Part shown: one piece after another, positions 35,571 through 46,054 of the stretch
Numbering within the stretch: the first letter of the stretch is position 1
Layout of the letters: every line of letters starts with the position of its first letter
Source: Trichostrongylus colubriformis
Taxonomy: Eukaryota; Nematoda; Chromadorea; Rhabditida; Trichostrongylidae
Direction of reading: 5' to 3'
Length of the DNA: 64,000 nucleotides
Assembly: GCA_963978905.1 (NCBI GenBank)
Contig: OZ022259.1
Location: 28,993,994-29,057,993 of the forward strand
The notes under the pieces: generated by a model
Database searches by the model: none
Told to the model about the DNA's origin: nothing
Seen by the model: only the letters and a program-made list of their open reading frames with translations
Made by a program: the position numbers and the translations under genes

Positions 35571-35790
35571 GGCGGAGGTGGTGAAGTGACGGGAGCGCGC
35601 AACCCATTCTCATGGTGCGGGGATCAAATCCCGCACCAACGCCCGCCCAGGCCAACCAAGCCTTCCATCCCTTCGGGGTCAGTAGACCGGCACCATCGGC
35701 TAGCCACCGCAGGTCGCTGTATAGGCCACATTACATTCACCAGCCACCACGATTCTGAATGGGACTAGAGTGTGCGACGCATCCCAATAC
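35571..35790 (+). mobile_element. tRNA-derived SINE copy 4, internally deleted
   Basis: The head ggcggaggtggtgaagtgac is followed by the best B box in the family (ggggatcaaatcccgcacc), then an internal deletion after the segment ccatcccttcggggtcag. The 3' body to gcgacgcatccca is present; the tail is degraded. Confidence 0.75.
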
Positions 35791-36026
35791 ACTAAACTAA
35801 TTCTAGAAGAACGCCAGCGAGGGTCGTGTCACGAAAATACCGCGTTGAACATGTTCCTGTCCCTGACCCTTCCATGCGTTCCCTCCACAGTCACGTTGGA
35901 AACTCACCCCTTCCCCATACCAAAAAAAAATGAAAGCACACATCACCCATAGCTGATGCCTGATCCATAGACTCCTAAATTTGCCTCTCTTAAACCGCTA
36001 ACACCGTACAACTTCTCATCTTCTAG

Positions 36027-36169
36027 AAGAGGATCACCGGACTCAAGAGCCTCGACCAGATCCACATCACCTCGTCGCTCATTGGCTACTCCGTCCTCCT
36101 ACGACTCAACCCACAACCAGACCGCTCCGCCCACACACCATGACGACGCCAGAAGTATTGACAGCGGAG
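36027..36169 (+). pseudogene. Rabphilin-like gene, Ser/Pro-rich linker exon (a)
   Basis: A 143-nt open segment between an acceptor (cttctag) and a donor (GTAATCGG). It reads RGSPDSRASTRSTSPRRSLA, then TPSSYDSTHNQTAPPTHHDD and ARSIDSG. The Ser/Thr/Pro-rich, charged composition is what is expected of the linker between the N-terminal Rab-binding region and C2A in rabphilin-type proteins. It is joined in phase (1/2) to the next exon. Membership of the same gene as the C2 exons downstream is inferred from strand, order and phase, not from homology. Confidence 0.45.
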
Positions 36170-36419
36170 GTAATCGGAATCAGTTTTTATTGCTACAGGT
36201 TTTTGTGCTTTTTTAGAAATATTTGCATTAGCAAAAAAGCGATCATAATTGCACTGGTTTTTTGGAGAGATTCACTTGAAATGAGCTCTTTAAATTTTAT
36301 CGTTGTCATGTGCTATGCTTTAGTGAAATCGCTTTATTTAGTGGTACAATCTGATCACTCAAATCCGCAGCAAGCAATGACCTTGTCTGTGTCGTAGTTG
36401 GCGCCATTCTCTTCACCAG

Positions 36420-36500
36420 TTATAGAAGCTCCTCTTCCGCGACGAATCAGCCACACCGAGATGCCTCCTGACGTGACCAAAGTGACGGCATCTTTACCCA
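36420..36500 (+). pseudogene. Rabphilin-like gene, linker exon (b)
   Basis: 81 nt between acceptor ttcaccag and donor GTACGTCC. It reads VIEAPLPRRISHTEMPPDVT then KVTASLP, in phase with exon (a). A plausible exon; function unknown. Confidence 0.4.
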
Positions 36501-36669
36501 GTACGTCCGCGTTTCCATCCGCTGGAAGCTCTAGAAACTCATTAGAATTTTCTTCTATTTTGATCCACTTTGATCCACTCTGATCCATTTTGATCTATTT
36601 TGTCTTCGGCTTGACCTACAAAATTTGTTTGAAACTAAAAACGAAATAAATTAAAATTTTGATTTTTAG

Positions 36670-36727
36670 ACTCAAGGAACTCAATCCCCAACGGCATCGT
36701 TCATGAGTTCACCTGACGATGACACAA
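36670..36727 (+). pseudogene. Rabphilin-like gene, possible linker exon (c)
   Basis: 58 nt between atttttag and GTACGATT, best read as TQGTQSPTASFMSSPDDDT. Joined to exon (b) by the predicted splice, the phase is wrong and a TGA is met near its end. So either a splice site is mispredicted or the copy is broken here. Confidence 0.3.
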
Positions 36728-37184
36728 GTACGATTAATTTTTAGAGTTGCATAATGTTTTCAATTTTTCATCTTACCTTGCTCTTCAACCACTTTTCCCT
36801 TGACCAGCTTCGTAGTCTTCACTGCTAAAATCTTCAAAAGAGCGTCACTATTTTAACGGGCCTTGAGGTACATTCTACTGCTTCCTCTGTTACTGTTTTC
36901 TATTCACGTTTTGGCTTTATTTCGGGTGTTCTTTTCTACGATACCTAGCTTCGTAAAAGTACGGATTGGTTTGTTCGAATGTCAAAAACCATGAGGGACG
37001 AAATAATAAGCCCCGAGGGTATAGCTACCTCTATGTAGTCTAGAATCCCATGTACCGCTCTTGGAAAAGCCACAGACACTCGCACCTCGTCTCTGGAAGA
37101 AGCATGAAGCTCGATGATCGGTTTTGGGCTCCCGAAGTACCTTTGCAACTGGCTTGCTCGCATCGCGGTTTATGCGCAGAGCTA

Positions 37185-37342
37185 CAGCCCGTTTCGGAGC
37201 GCTTGATAGGGCGTGGCCTGAGTGGCGAGAGTGAGAGTGTGTGGCGAGAGTGAGAGTGTGTGGCGGGGTGAGAAAGTTTGATACACTCTCACCCAAGCAC
37301 TTGGGCCTCGCCCTATCTAGCGCTGTGAAATGAACTGTATGT
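37185..37342. mobile_element. Small TIR element with GAGAGTGTGTGGC repeats
   Basis: Ends tacagcccgtttcggagcgc-ttgatagggcg and, inverted, tacagttcatttcacagcgc-tagatagggcg. The core is a tandem gtgagagtgtgtggcgaga repeat. Related to 19640-19810. Confidence 0.65.
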
Positions 37343-37655
37343 ACCAAACTGACGTAAAAGACTTAGCTCAACGCTTGCACTGCGTATGAGGTTCTATTAC
37401 AACTCAAGAAGCGATGCAGATACGAGTATGAAGGACGGCCGATCTCGGTGTGCTTCATGCATCTTCCCCGACTTCCCCACACTCCTCACTCCTCACTCCT
37501 TCACACATGTCATCATCTCCGCCAAGCAACGGCCTTTGTTTTCATTTTCGCCTGCTTCTGTAATGGTTTTCGGTTCCCTATTCCTTTGAAACTCATCAAC
37601 ATGCCTTCCGTTACAACGGTACGCTTCGAGCGGCCGGCCAACGTCGTCTGTTTAG

Positions 37656-37884
37656 AGTCGCGCACGCGTCGTCGCGCGATAATCACACGCTTCAACTCGC
37701 AGCCAAAACCGCCATTGTCATCGCGGGCGGCAACACCTGCGACAACGGAAGAATCGCTCGCTGGCTCAAGCACCCCACCAGCAACAACCGCACGCAACTC
37801 TCCGGAAGACAGCTTCGCGGTCTCTATCACGGACACGAGACCTGGTTCGGCAATTCGACGACGCATGCCTTCATCGTTCCTCAC
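37656..37884 (+). pseudogene. Possible linker exon (d), Arg/Ala/Thr-rich
   Basis: A long GC-richer open segment (about 76 codons) after acceptor ctgtttag. It reads SRTRRRAIITRFNSQPKPPL then SSRAATPATTEESLAGSSTP and continues with PGSAIRRRMPSS. The donor (GTGCTT) is weak. Its incoming phase fits exon (c). Low-complexity coding of this kind fits the rabphilin linker, but I have no homology evidence. Confidence 0.35.
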
Positions 37885-37954
37885 GTGCTTCCTTCCGACT
37901 CATTACCGTACGCTTCTGAATCAGTTTTTATTACAAAAAAGTGAAAGTTCTTGA

Positions 37955-39178
37955 ACTCAACGGTAGTCGGAAGAAGCGTTTCATGGGTGACTGTTTTGTG
38001 ATTGTGAAACAGTATGCTTATCTCTGATTTTGCGATAACTTTGCAAAAAATTGTACATAGCTCGCATGTGAAACTACACCACTTCACCACTGTGAAACAA
38101 CTACCAGTCTTGCCTGAGGGTAAAATTGAAGAAATCTTTGCAGCTTTTACCGAGAAGCTTGTGACCTACTTATCAAAACTAGACATCTCATAGGTCGTTG
38201 AATTCGACACATCGAGACGAATATAACGCTTCTAAATTTTTCTCATTTTATTCATTTTTAACGAAGTTATGACGGGGCGACGGTTTGTGCCGTTTAATCT
38301 GTCGACCACCGTCGATTTTTAAAAAAATGTGAGCGGTATTGTAGCTCGCATGTGAAACTACACCACTTCTCCTTTATGAACCTATAGCAACTTCTACTTT
38401 CACAATCTTTTGAGTACTCCCACTTTTACGCTGCTTTCATGCGGCAACCTTATGAGCTCTGCTCAGGTACTCTTGAATCAATACAATTTACGGTTCTATA
38501 CAATCAGGAGGAGAAGAAACTTACTGTGCATTTGATCGGAGCAAAGGTGGGTGGTAAAATTCAGCTGATGAGATAATTGAAGTGGGCAGGACAAAGCCGC
38601 ACTCGAAGCCCTCTTATCAAGGTTCCATGGAACGCCGTAGATATCCTCGCTAGAATTGTTTCTGCTCTAAACGTGTTATGAATTATCGCTACATCTCGCG
38701 GATCCACATACATAGTTCCGGTCAATATTCGGTAGTGTAGAGCATGAGAAAACTCGTTTAAGGGAAAAAATTAATCGGGATAAGGGGAGCCCCCATTTCC
38801 GAGATGTGGGCCTTTAAGAAAGAAAATCTGTGTCGCGGTGTCCGGCGTGCGATTCGAAGAGGGTGAGTTAGGGGCGCCATATTAGTTGAGGCTTAAAGCT
38901 ATGACAGTTTCTGCGCCTCATTTGAGGAATGTTCACTATGGTACTTTATTAAAACTGCCCCTATATACGCCCTCGTGTCGCGCCATTTGTGCACTACCGC
39001 TCTGCCTAGCCCTCTTGCTCTCATTTTTCGGGCAATCAAATTATTGCTTCTGGTGCCGTTAAGGGATTTCACAACGGTGTTGAGGGTAGCTCTTTCCCTG
39101 AAACTCAGTTATCTCAGCATTTTAAGCAGCAGACGTGGTGATCTTAATCACAAGAGCGCAATCATCCCGAAATTACAG
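37955..39178. other. Probable intron, possibly with a C2A start remnant
   Basis: No clear exon. Near 38938 the frame YGTLLKLPLYTPSCRAICAL weakly resembles the first strands of a C2A domain (GTL...L.Y.P....I...), which should lie just upstream of 39179. It has no clear donor and the next codons do not fit, so I note it only. The segment 'agctcgcatgtgaaactaca' occurs at both 38057 and 38345. Confidence 0.3.
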
Positions 39179-39361
39179 AACTTGAAAGCTATGGACAGTA
39201 ATGGCTTTTCGGATCCATACGTCAAGCTCCATTTGTTACCGGGCAACGCAGAGGCCACTAAATTGACGTCAAGGACGATGGAAAAAAACGTTGAATCCTG
39301 AATGGAGCGAAGAACTTCATTACTATGGAGTTACAGAAGCCAATAAACAGAAGAAGACACT
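39179..39361 (+). pseudogene. Rabphilin/DOC2-like C2A exon, frameshifted
   Basis: After acceptor ttacag it reads NLKAMDSNGFSDPYVKLHLL then PGNAEATKLTSRTMEK. This holds the calcium-binding loop 1 (MDSNGFSDPYVK, two acidic ligands kept) and the KLHLLPG strand that is typical of rabphilin and DOC2 C2A. A run of seven A (39282-39288) has one A too many. One frame over it continues TLNPEWSEELHYYGVTEANK then QKKTL to a donor at 39362. The TLNPEW and YGVTE-KKTL motifs match rabphilin. The frameshift is in a homopolymer, so a base-call or assembly error is possible, but other lesions downstream favour a pseudogene. Confidence 0.75.
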
Positions 39362-39978
39362 GTAATGATACAGCTACATTCCCTGTCCGGATTACTGTAG
39401 GTGACGTTATAATTGCAGGCGAATAACTGTGTTGGATCGTGATCGTATTTGTTCGGATTTTCTTGGTGAGACTCGAATTGCACTGAGGAAACTGCCAGTA
39501 AATAGCCAAAAAATTTCAATCTCTATCTGGAACATGCCATTCCGGTTCGTTTCCTTTCACGAATAATTTCAGCGCTACGTGGATACGGGAGGGGGGGGGG
39601 GGCAAGAGTGGTCGGTGCGCTCCGGCACCCCTGGTGACATCGACACTCCCCGACTCGCAATCGTTTCCTCATATCGTGCTCCCACTCTTTTTAGCTTGTT
39701 TTGAGTGCTGGATTGTAAATGTAGATGCATTACCCAATATACCCCTCTCCCGTATAAACAAGGTGTCCTGATTGCTCGTTCGAATTCGTTTCGTGTGAAT
39801 ATACACCTATAACAATTTTTCGGCGTACTGTGAGCTTTAGATTCAACAACCTCGTCAAGAAACTGACGTGATGCGTGGCAAAATCTTGGTTGCATTGCAG
39901 TACAATATTCAGCAAGGTGACTTACTCTGCTTATTTCTCTTTATAATCCGCTTGCATAACTTCTCGCTTATTTGTATA
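39362..39978. other. Probable intron between C2A and C2B
   Basis: No exon recognised. A G12-type tract occurs at about 39591-39602. Confidence 0.35.
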
Positions 39979-42037
39979 CCAGTTGGGCTGGCGCACACTA
40001 CTGCGCGCGTCACACATGGAAGCATGCTGATCGGGCTCGATCGATATCGACCGATCAGTATCATCATTCGAACGGTTTGCAGAAACAGGGAATTCGCAAA
40101 AACGGGAAAAGGAAATTAAGTCCCTCCCCGTCAATCTCGTCTTTCCGCATCAATCGATATCGATCGAGCTCATTTTGCATGCTTCCATGTGTGACGCGCG
40201 CAGTAGCATGCCCCAGCCCACTGGTATCTAAAATTCATGATCCCAGCTTTGCTGCGTCGCGAGATATGAATTTTCAGCCATTTGCCTTTCGGGGCTCCTT
40301 ATCACCTCTTATCAGTTGCTATCACTTCCGGTCCCTCACCATTAATGTTCCCTTATCACCCCCTATATCACTTCGAAAATCCAGACTCCCAGCTTTGCTG
40401 CGTCGCGAGATATGAATTTCCCGCCATTCGCCTTTCAAGGCTCCTTATCACCTCTTATCAATTGCTATCACATCCGGTATCTCACCATTAATGTTCCCTT
40501 ATCACACCCTTTTTTTTGTAAGCGTGCACCACTAATTCGGTTTAAGATAGCCTAGCGGCCAATTCCCAGTGCTGTTGGAAGCACATGAGGAAATGATTCA
40601 CTTGCTTTACTACCGCACCTATAGATGGTATCCTGATCATCAAATGGAGAACGTAGTATCAAAAACGCGCATCATTATTCGAACGCTTGTCAATTTAGCG
40701 GTCGATACATCGGCAACTGATATCGGAGAAGAAATGATTCTCTTGCTTTACCGCATATATAGAATGTATCCTGATCATGAAATGGAGAACAGTATCGAAA
40801 GACGCGCATCATTATTTGAACCCTAGGCAATGTAGCGGTCGATACATCGGCAACTGATTTCGGAACATAATCAGAATAAGTTCACCCAATGGCACTGCTC
40901 ATCGGACGCTTTCATTGTAGCGGGCGTGGAGTAGTAACAGCGGTGTACTGGATTTCGCCCAACCCACTTCCTTCGGCTCTTATCAGTGCTAAACATTCGT
41001 TAGCAGACTCAATTCGTCACCATTAAGGTCCCCATACCACCTCCTACAACAGCTATGTGTTTAGACACTTCTTTATCTGATGAGACAGAAAACGTATTTT
41101 GCGAAATTCTCCTTTTGACGCTCCTTATCGAATCTCATCAAACGTTATCAATGCGGATCACCCACCATTGATGTCCCTGTCCCACTGCGCACAACAGCTA
41201 TAAATGTTGGCACCCTTGGATCAACGCGAAAGGTGAAACGGTTTTAGCGACTCTAGCCTTCTTACGCACCTTATCGAATCTTATCAACCGTTATCAAGAA
41301 GGATCACCCACCACCAATGTCCCCGTCCCACCCCGCAAAACACTTGTGAGTATGACCGCTCCGCGACCTGTGCGAAAAGCGGAACGGATTTGACTACTCT
41401 AGCCTTTTTACGCTCCTTATCAAATCTTATCAACCGTTATCAGTGTGGATCACCCACCATTAATGTCCCCGTCCCATTCCGCAGGAGACCTGTGAGTATG
41501 AGCGCCCCAGGATCAATGCGAAAACCAAACCGGATTCGACGACTTTAGCCTTTTTGCGCTCCTTATCGAATCTTATCAACCGTTATCGAGCTGAATTACC
41601 CACCATCAATGTACCCGTCCCACTACGCAAGACACCTGTGAGTATGAACGCTCCGCGACCTATGCGAAAAGCGGAACGGATTCGACGACTCTAGCTTTTT
41701 AAGCTCATTATCGAATCTTATCAACCGTTATCAATGCGAGTCACCCACCATTAATGTCCCTGGCCCCTCCTGCTAAACACTTATGAGTGCCAGCGCTCTT
41801 GCATCAACGCGAAAGGCGAAACGGATCTGGCGACATTTGTCTTCCGAGGCTCCTTATCAGCCCTTATCAGTTGCAATCACTTTCGGTCCACCACCATTAG
41901 TGTCCCCTTGCCACCCCTCACATCACTTGTAAAATTCATGGTCCCAGCTTTACTGCGAGGTGAGATATGAATTTCGTGACAGACGGACAGACACACACAG
42001 ACAGACAAACATACTAAGCGAATTATATATAGTAGGA
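39979..42037 (-). mobile_element. Non-autonomous Helitron H4 inside the rabphilin-like locus
   Basis: Minus-strand element: A|TCCTACTATATATAATTCGC at 42037, TG-rich tract, minisatellite units (about 41100-41900; landmark spacing 147, 145, 146 and 145 bp), a tandem-duplicated middle (40560-40860), a terminal hairpin (39979-40216), and the end CCCAACTGG|T at 39979. It sits between the C2A exon and the first C2B exon, only 68 bp from the latter. There is no coding sequence. Confidence 0.8.
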
Positions 42038-42105
42038 TGCTGTCGAATAAATACAAGAGAACAAGTTTCCAGGCTCATTATTCGTCACGATCAAACGTTG
42101 TGTAG

Positions 42106-42152
42106 AAATGATAGGGATGGATTCAACAGGTTTCTCTGATCCGTACTGTAAA
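42106..42152 (+). pseudogene. Rabphilin-like C2B first exon, left copy
   Basis: After acceptor gttgtgtag it reads MIGMDSTGFSDPYCK and ends at GTGTGAGT. MDSTGFSDPYCK is the calcium-binding loop 1 of a C2B domain (two Asp ligands kept). The same exon is present on the minus strand at 54640-54677. An exon for the following strands (the region before ITFVVP) was not found between here and 45791. Confidence 0.65.
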
Positions 42153-42261
42153 GTGTGAGTTGCAATGCTTCTTGGAATGATCTCAGAATTTCGGAAACTG
42201 ATCACGTTGCCCGTTTCTGGGAAGGACAGCATGGTCAAGGTGATAAGCGGTAGATGGTTGT

Positions 42262-42551
42262 TTGATGGTATAGGATGTTTATGAGCGGAGGTGGGATAGC
42301 GACAGGTGGCGCGCACTGCACTCTCATGGTGAGGATCAGAGTTAGCATCAACGCCCGCCCAGAGCAATCTAGCTTTATTCCTCCGGGGCTGGAAAGATAA
42401 AAACTCTGACTTGTACATCGACTGGCCCCCACAAGCCTATTATATGGGCCTAATCCCATTAACCTGCCGCCATGACTCTCAATGGAACTAGAGTGCGCGG
42501 TGCATCCCAGAGAAGGGATTGATCAACACCAAAAACTTTATTCTTCACCTT
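42262..42551 (+). mobile_element. tRNA-derived SINE copy 5
   Basis: Flanked by AGATGGTTGT at 42252-42261 and 42552-42561. The tRNA-like head (gcggaggtgggatagcgaca) begins at 42284. The B box is degraded and the tail is ctttattcttcacctt. The copy in the other duplication arm (54226-54532) has the same target duplication, so this SINE inserted before the duplication. Confidence 0.8.
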
Positions 42552-43277
42552 AGATGGTTGTATGTGAGGATGCAGTTATAGCTTGATTCTACGATCGTGC
42601 GAATCGGAGTGATCACGGATTTTTAAACAGGCCATGCTCATCTCCTGATGAAAGAGGAGAGCGATAAAAATTTTTACAGGTAACCCAGCAGAGATAAAGA
42701 ATTGAAAAAGGGCAAAAAAGTAGAAATAGAGACCAGATAGCGCTCTATTGCGATAGCCATACTGCAATCGCAATGGAGCGCACTATCTTTTCTATAACAA
42801 ATTTCACCTTATTCAAGTAGTTGTCAATTCCCTGAGCCTTAATATTTTGGCATTTGTCATAACTTCTTCACCCCAATCGGATGTCCTCTTGGTTTTCCTA
42901 TTGGTGACGTAGCCCTTTAGGTCCAAATTTTACCAAAGAAAATTTGAAAAATTCGTAATGAAATCCTCCCATGCTTCTTCGGAAAAACTCAAATGTGCCT
43001 GAATCGCTTCCAGTACTTACCCTTTTCTCTCGTGAAACGAAGAGGAGGATGCTGACCTCGGTCGGTATCGCTATGGGATGCGCCATGCATGAGGTTTCCT
43101 TCGACAATGTGTCAGGTTGAAGGTTACATTGCTTCTTTGGTAGTCTGGGAACCGTAGACAGCGAACAAGGTATTGAGAATCTGCAACTATCGAGAATCTG
43201 TACCTGAAGACGTATGAGTTATCTGTTCGCACCGCGGGCTCGTACCGCAGCCCAAATTATACGCGTTCGGTTGCTTA

Positions 43278-43635
43278 GGCCGCTTTCATACTTTGCGCAC
43301 CGACGCCGTCACCTGCATCAATTTGACGCCGTCACCGCCGGTGACGGCGTCAAACTCACGCAACCATTTTCCCGCCGCCGACGACGGCGTCCATAGATAA
43401 TGCGCAGCGTTTGCAAAATTTTTGACCCAATCACACTACAGTGTGGTGATTGTGGCCGCTTCCAATCCTGGCGCTGTGCCAATACACGAAGCGGCCACGA
43501 TCACCATACTGGCACAGCGCCAAGACTCGAAGCGGCCACAATCACCATACTGTAGTGTGATTGGGTCAAGAATTTTACGAACGCTGCGCATTATCTATGG
43601 ACGCCGTCGTCGGTGCGCAAAGTATGAAAGCGACC
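43278..43635. mobile_element. Foldback MITE (GGCCGCTTTCATACTTTGCG), with nested palindrome
   Basis: Inverted ends ggccgctttcatactttgcg and cgcaaagtatgaaagcgacc with TTA on both sides (43275-43277, 43636-43638). Inside, 43427-43567 is itself an inverted repeat (gacccaatcacactacagtg ... cactacagt-like inverse, with gaagcggccac blocks), i.e. a second element nested in the first. The other arm of the large duplication shows the empty site (ttgcttgataccttg), proving it is an insertion. Confidence 0.9.
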
Positions 43636-44456
43636 TTAATACCTTGTTGACAGTCCACAATCCCACGAGACCTAATGAACAATGCCCTTTGACTGCATTT
43701 ATCGTTTGCGTCCCTCAAAATTTTTGTGTCATACCTTGTTTCCTGATTTTGGGTAACTTCTTTTTTATGTTCTTCGAGTTTTTTCATATTTCAAGTGAAG
43801 ATTAACATAAATATTAGCTCCAGGTTTGAACCCAGTTTCTTCCCATTCTGCCCATTTTGCACCCACAGCGAGAGAGATTTCATTGATAACTGCTGACCTC
43901 CAGGATTACAACCCCTCCCCACTCTCAGCAGACCAAATACAACCCCAGCGCCCGTCGAGGATTCCTCGACAGAGTCCTGAGTCTCTTGGGCACGACGTAA
44001 AGTCGCAGATAGCACAAGCATCGTATCGATACGTACCGAATGTTCACTCAATACAAGCAGACTGCAAAATATTGGTGAGGCACTACCGGGCAATCTAGTT
44101 TAGCTGCATTTCACACTTCCTCCCCCTATCTTCCTAACGTAAGAAGAAGCACAGTATCTCATTCATTAGTGCTATAAGGGATGCACCTTCAAGAAAGGGA
44201 AAATGAGACGGTGCTTGAGTTTGAATTTGCGCCTGTCAAATCCAAAGGAAAACATCAAAATACGCTATATAATTCTTTATTCTGGTACGTTCGAAATTAG
44301 GATTTGGAATGCGTGACATGGGGAAAATTACATAGCGAGTTTAGTGTCGCCGTGAAATACATACCATATAATGCCTATTAGATGGAGAGATGTTCGTAAG
44401 TGGTTCATATAGGGCAGTGCTTACTAATCCCTCTGCTATATGTATGAACCACTTAG

Positions 44457-44707
44457 GCTGTGGTCATACTCAGCGAAACTGCGATTCTGCGATATGCAAA
44501 TTACATGATCGCAGAATCGCATGTGTCATCGTGCACACTCCCACTTAAGCGTATTATTTTCACACTGCGACTCTGGCCTCTTACCACTTAGGACAGTGTT
44601 CCTTCTTGCTCTGCACGATCGCAGATTCGTAGAATCATTTATAGATGTGTACCAAATGCTTTCTAGAACATTGCAGAATGCTCGCAAGTTATAAATGCGG
44701 CCTTACA
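44457..44707. mobile_element. Old foldback element with TTA-type edges
   Basis: Starts ggctgtggtcatactcagcg-aaactgcgattctgcga and ends gcaagttataaatgcggcc, with TTA-like flanks. It is also present, diverged, in the right arm of the duplication (about 50070-50083 plus 51996-52232), so it pre-dates the duplication. Related sequences occur at 34340-34530 and 57740-57885. Confidence 0.55.
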
Positions 44708-44726
44708 TGGTTGTCCGTTCTCACAG

Positions 44727-44960
44727 TAGTACCAAAAACATCGTTGCGACATATAACAGATGAGAAGGAGGACGATATTTGCCACTATCTTCATTCCTAG
44801 GAATTTGCCTTCATTCTGAAATTTATAGTTCGCTTACACCAATCACTTCCAAAGCTCATCGACAGCGAACTTCAATCAAGAAACGGACCCTCAATCCGTA
44901 GTTCAATGAGGTATTGCCGCAACTGTTTTTTCCTTGTTTAAGCTACTATTCGTTATAATA
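44727..44960. other. Spacer, no recognised feature
   Basis: Start of the interval between the two duplication arms. No gene recognised. Confidence 0.3.
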
Positions 44961-45771
44961 TTAGGTAGAAACATAATTCCTGTCCCACAATGACAAAAAT
45001 TGCAAATTTATCTTTCTTTATTTGTGTCTAACATCAGTCAACAAAATATGTGCCATTATAATCAACAATATAATGCCAGCGAGTAGGGAGATAATAGATG
45101 CCTTGCTTGTAGAAGTCTGGGGATTTCTGATCGAAGAAAGTCTGGAGGCCGATTTCGAGATCATGGTCATCTTTGAACTGCCGTCCGTCGAGGAAGTGGG
45201 TCAGAGATGGGAATAGGTGGTAGTCAGTTAGGGCCATGTCCGGAGAGTACGGTGGGCGGGGGAGCTTCGTCCAACCAAAGTCGTGGATCTTTTGACACGT
45301 CAACTTTGCCACATGTGGGCTAGCGTTGTCGTGGAGGAAGAAGTCTCGGTCCATTTTTCCGGTAAGTTTTGCGGCTACAGTGTCTCATTGCCTGCAGTAG
45401 ACTCGGCAGTGACTGCCGTGTTGGATGGTTACAGTTCCCCTTTTTTTAAAAATTTAAAAAATTCCTTTTCTCTTTGCAATTTTTCAAAATTTTTTCCGTT
45501 ACAATTCGAGTCGATCGAGCCATTGGGTTGCCGCCATATGAGAGACAGGACCTGGGCCCATCGACTGGTTGATTCGGTTAATGGCCTTGCGTGCTGAGGA
45601 GCTGGGGCGGTGTTCGTGAATTTCGCCCCTTTTGCAAAATTGTTGTAGATTCACTGCTAGTTGAAGCCATGGATAATATGAATGTGTTAATCAATAGCCC
45701 TTTTCCCAAAACCTTCCACAGTTTTTCCCAAGAAAAATAAAAAGTGTGACAGAAATTGTGTTCCAACCTAA
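44961..45771 (-). mobile_element. Truncated mariner, second family
   Basis: Ends TTAGGTAGAAACATAATTCC and inverse of ttaggttggaacacaatttc, with TA on both sides (44959-44960, 45772-45773). The minus strand (45354-45034) encodes the C-terminal third of a mariner transposase: RDFFLHDNASPHVAKL (second catalytic Asp), PYSPDMALTDYHLFPSL (third Asp), DFYKQGIYYLPTRW. The N-terminal part is replaced by unrelated AT-rich sequence. It sits 20 bp upstream of the C2B exon at 45791, in its intron, just before the polypyrimidine tract. Confidence 0.85.
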
Positions 45772-45790
45772 TATCTTACCTCCTTTTCAG

Positions 45791-45887
45791 ACGATCACCT
45801 TCGTCGTCCCATTCAAAGACTTGCCTAAGAAAACTCTCCAGATCGGAGTCTACGACCACGATCTCGGCAAACATGATGATTATATCG
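45791..45887 (+). pseudogene. Rabphilin-like C2B exon 2
   Basis: 97 nt from acceptor ccttttcag to donor GTGAGG. It reads TITFVVPFKDLPKKTLQIGV then YDHDLGKHDDYIG. This is the strand 5 to calcium-loop 3 part of C2B; VYDHDLGKHDDYIG supplies the loop-3 aspartates. It is a clean, well-preserved exon with good splice sites and phase 1 at the end. Confidence 0.85.
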
Positions 45888-45938
45888 GTGAGGTATATAT
45901 TCATTTCTACTGCGGTACAGCTCAACTATAACTTTTAG

Positions 45939-46054
45939 GAGGAATTGTTCTGTAAACAGCATCCAAAGATGAACGAGGAAAACAGTGGAGTAGCTGTATT
46001 GAGAATCCGGGTCAAACTTTTGAATGATGGCATCAGCTTGAGTTGGACGGTTAG
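45939..46054 (+). pseudogene. Rabphilin-like C2B last exon with two in-frame stops
   Basis: After a 51-bp intron (45888-45938) the frame continues G-GIVL, stop TAA (45953-45955), TASKDERGKQWSSCIENPGQ then TFE, stop TGA (46025-46027), WHQLELDG, TAG (46052-46054). The pattern GGIVL-TASK-ERGKQW-CIENPG-E-WHQLE is the C-terminal helix and strand of a rabphilin/DOC2 C2B. The first stop replaces what is usually a Ser, the second a residue before Trp-His. With the C2A frameshift these make the copy non-functional, unless the protein is truncated after strand 7. Confidence 0.8.

Larger units (their letters stand above)
42110..44726. repeat. Left arm of large inverted duplication
   Basis: Sequence from the C2B exon (42110) to about 44726 reappears in inverse orientation from 54678 down to about 50060. 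Matching landmarks are the exon, 'gggaaggacagcatggtcaagg', the SINE with the same target duplication, 'tgcgatagc-atactgcaatcgcaat', 'tagacagcgaacaaggtatt', 'aatgccctttgactgcattt', 'ttctttattctggtacgttc', 'cacactcccactt', and finally 'taaatgc..ccttacatg.ttgtccgttctc'. The identity is clearly below 100 percent, so this is an old duplication and not an assembly echo. A MITE (43278-43635) is present only in this arm. Confidence 0.9.

Noticed and set aside
43791..44098. About 100-codon frames on both strands, conserved in the other duplication arm (53077-53361)
   Set aside because: Conservation is explained by the inverted duplication. The frames change and both strands are open, with no C2 or other domain.
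44221..44290. EFEFAPVKSKGKHQNTL, possibly the missing C2B middle exon
   Set aside because: No acceptor or donor, the right-arm copy breaks the frame, and the lysine pattern is only a weak fit.
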